From a virus: a stretch of 21,168 bases of DNA. Shown in pieces: positions 20,382-21,168 of this stretch. Under the pieces are notes generated by a model. That model was not told the DNA's origin. It saw only the letters and a list, made by a program, of their open reading frames with translations, and did no database searches. The stretch spans positions 1-21,168 of the IMG/VR virus record IMGVR_UViG_3300006868_000148; one strand, written 5' to 3'. Each line of letters opens with the position of its first letter. Positions within the stretch are counted from its first letter, which is position 1. The position numbers and the translations under genes are program-made.

Positions 20382-20471
20382 ATGTACGGAGGTGACGTTG
20401 GCTTAGCACGCCTGCTATCGACTGTCAAGTACCACTGGACAGACCTCAAAGTGTCACACAGGCGCTTCTAG
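20382..20471 (+). CDS. Possible 29-aa peptide in the intergenic gap
   Basis: ATG 20382 to TAG 20469-20471 in the gap after the HNH gene. The peptide contains Y-G-G-D and a Lys/Arg/His-rich end. There is no good ribosome-binding site, and the same bases form a possible folded RNA (20389-20447), so translation is uncertain. Confidence 0.2.
   Translation: MYGGDVGLARLLSTVKYHWTDLKVSHRRF
20389..20447 (+). ncRNA. Possible three-way-junction RNA fold
   Basis: GAGGT (20389-20393) pairs with ACCTC (20443-20447). Inside are two small hairpins: AGCA/TGCT (20405-20408 with 20413-20416) and CTGTC/GACAG (20422-20426 with 20438-20442). The second abuts the closing helix, so the two could stack. The stems are short and could be chance. 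Confidence 0.25.
20451..20459 (+). promoter_or_regulatory. GTGTCACAC dyad (site C)
   Basis: The same GTGT-C-ACAC as at 12108, again upstream of a -10 box. The TGTCACA core ends 30 bases before TATAAT at 20489. Confidence 0.4.
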
Positions 20472-20488
20472 ACCCCTCTCAGGCACTG

Positions 20489-20494
20489 TATAAT
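20489..20494 (+). promoter_or_regulatory. -10 box TATAAT facing the A/T-rich block
   Basis: A perfect TATAAT with no -35 box at the usual distance. The flank TATAATTAC is shared with the helicase promoter at 5752. Transcription would start near 20501, run through the A/T-rich block and into the KTSC gene at 20634, giving a leader of about 130 bases. Confidence 0.55.
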
Positions 20495-20510
20495 TACTAT
20501 GTTCTGAGAA

Positions 20511-20633
20511 ACACGAAAATCTCAAAAAACTCAAAAAACCAAAAAGTCAAATTTTTAAAAAAGTGAGATTTTTGAGTTTTTTCGATTTTTCAGAATTTAA
20601 AAAACTTAAATTTTAAGATTTAACCATTTTTCC
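20511..20633. other. A/T-rich block with inverted repeats; possible unwinding element
   Basis: No gene is seen here. The first half is A-rich and the second half T-rich on the + strand. A 14-bp inverted repeat, AAAAAACTCAAAAA (20524-20537) and its complement (20569-20582), is separated by 31 bases. Smaller dyads are AATTTAA/TTAAATT (20594-20600 with 20606-20612) and CTTAAA/TTTAAG (20605-20610 with 20612-20617). A-tracts begin about every 8-9 bases from 20516 to 20557, as in bent DNA. Candidate DNA unwinding element, terminator or leader. Confidence 0.5.
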
Positions 20634-20867
20634 ATGTTTTTCGAAACTAAAGACAGTTCAGCTATCAAAGAAATCACAGTAGAAGACAATATTGTCTCTA
20701 TAATCTTTAATTCTTCAGATAAAGAATACAAATATGAAGTAAAAGATGAAGAATTTACTAATAATCTTCAAAATACTATAGTAAATGAAGATAGTATTGG
20801 TAAATTCATTAATCAATCAATCAAAAACAAATTGATTGTTGAACTAAATACTACTACCACTATTTGA
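20634..20867 (+). CDS. KTSC-domain protein (77 aa)
   Basis: ATG 20634 follows the A/T-rich block. The KTSC pattern is complete: S8-S9-A-I near the start, a two-strand I-V-S-I-I-F-N unit, K-E-Y-K-Y-E-V, and E-D-S-I-G-K-F-I-N-Q-S-I near residues 52-63. The domain is typical of small bacterial and phage proteins and of C-terminal parts of larger ones; binding to nucleic acid or protein is presumed but not proven. Very A/T-rich codon use. Probably transcribed from 20489. Confidence 0.75.
   Translation: MFFETKDSSAIKEITVEDNIVSIIFNSSDKEYKYEVKDEEFTNNLQNTIVNEDSIGKFINQSIKNKLIVELNTTTTI
20844..20850 (+). promoter_or_regulatory. Possible late box CTAAATA
   Basis: CTAAATA, the same seven bases as at 3188, lies in the end of the KTSC gene, 36 bases before the ATG at 20887. 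It could be a late promoter for the 53-aa gene, but a chance match in A/T-rich DNA is equally possible. Confidence 0.25.
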
Positions 20868-20886
20868 TAGTAATACTAATAGATTA

Positions 20887-21048
20887 ATGGCAAAGACTAA
20901 TCGTAATCAAACTCAATCTTACAAAGCACAGTTTGAAGATGAGTATGAAGATTTCGGGTACGATGTAAAGAACGCCCGAAGATATCAGTCCAAATCAAAA
21001 CGTACACCAAAATTCAAGGATCACGATGATACGTATGACAGTTTCTGA
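20887..21048 (+). CDS. Unknown small charged protein (53 aa)
   Basis: ATG 20887 to TGA 21046-21048, 19 bases after the KTSC stop. The protein begins M-A-K-T-N-R-N-Q and alternates acidic (E-D-E-Y-E-D) and basic (K-S-K-R-T-P-K-F-K) segments; it is probably disordered and might bind nucleic acid. No family recognised. Confidence 0.6.
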   Translation: MAKTNRNQTQSYKAQFEDEYEDFGYDVKNARRYQSKSKRTPKFKDHDDTYDSF

Positions 21049-21115
21049 ACTGTCTACTAATCTCCCCATTGGCACCTAGATCATGTATTGTTAATGAGTC
21101 GTCAGGAATTGACCT

Positions 21116-21168
21116 TTGAAAGACATTCGAATCCGAGTGGAAACTAACGACGGTTGTTGTACCATTTG
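21116..21168 (+). CDS. Possible start of a further gene, cut by window end
   Basis: From TTG 21116 a frame runs open to the window end, reading K-D-I-R-I-R-V-E-T-N-D-G, a plausible beta-type start. AGGA lies at 21103-21106, 9 bases before it. An in-frame stop just upstream leaves TTG as the only start. Seventeen codons are too few to judge. Confidence 0.3.
   Translation, partial: MKDIRIRVETNDGCCTI

Noticed and set aside
21125-21145. TTCGAATCC-like T-loop of a tRNA
   Set aside because: The five bases on either side do not pair as a T stem, and no anticodon or acceptor arm can be folded around it.

Overview
This window reads as part of the genome of a T4-like marine cyanophage (a tailed myovirus of Synechococcus or Prochlorococcus). 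The call rests on content: a very large tail protein with a phage tail collar domain, a DUF4385 protein, an AbrB-like small regulator, a KTSC-domain protein, several 2-oxoglutarate/Fe(II) oxygenases, two HNH endonucleases, a Dam-type methylase and a long train of tiny head-to-tail genes on one strand. All supported genes are on the + strand. I see no rRNA, tRNA, CRISPR array, insertion sequence or photosynthesis gene.

Layout. (1) 1-4538: the end of a late structural block: a 5'-truncated tail fibre/collar protein, a 311-aa protein with a tail-assembly-chaperone-like motif, and a 127-aa unknown, closed by a rho-independent terminator (4547-4570). (2) 4553-8819: a sigma70-type promoter lying inside that terminator drives a 359-aa protein with a possible ParB-like motif. 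A second terminator with a -10 box follows. Then comes a tightly packed DEAH helicase, HNH nuclease and Dam methylase cassette, clearly more GC-rich than the structural genes. (3) 8816-10234: two 2OG-Fe(II) oxygenases with a small membrane protein between them. (4) 10272-14280: mostly small unknown genes, with a third 2OG-oxygenase-like gene and several local promoters. (5) 14277-20371: a fourth 2OG oxygenase followed by a dense run of genes joined by ATGA or TAATG overlaps. It includes a signal-peptide HExxH metalloprotease, a pair of genes that overlap in different frames, an AbrB-like gene, a DUF4385 gene, small membrane peptides and an HNH endonuclease. (6) 20372-20633: the only longer non-coding gap, with a possible folded RNA element, a promoter and a strongly A/T-rich block with inverted repeats. 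(7) 20634-21168: a KTSC gene, a 53-aa gene and the start of a possible further gene.

Most interesting points. Three exact copies of TTTTCCACA, the reported cyanobacterial DnaA-box sequence, lie within 44 bp at 20282-20325. They are followed by a promoter that fires into the A/T-rich block. This resembles both a DnaA-type origin and a T4-type promoter-plus-unwinding-element origin. At 16031-16305 two frames both look protein-coding, and codons with T in the second position almost always end in C, as dual coding would require. Three promoters lacking a -35 box share an upstream TGTCACA dyad 27-30 bp before the -10 box. Three operon junctions merge a terminator with a promoter.

Limits: functions come from motifs read by eye, without database or structure searches. 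Many small genes are named only as unknown. Their existence is supported by start/stop overlaps, ribosome-binding sites and amino acid composition rather than by homology.
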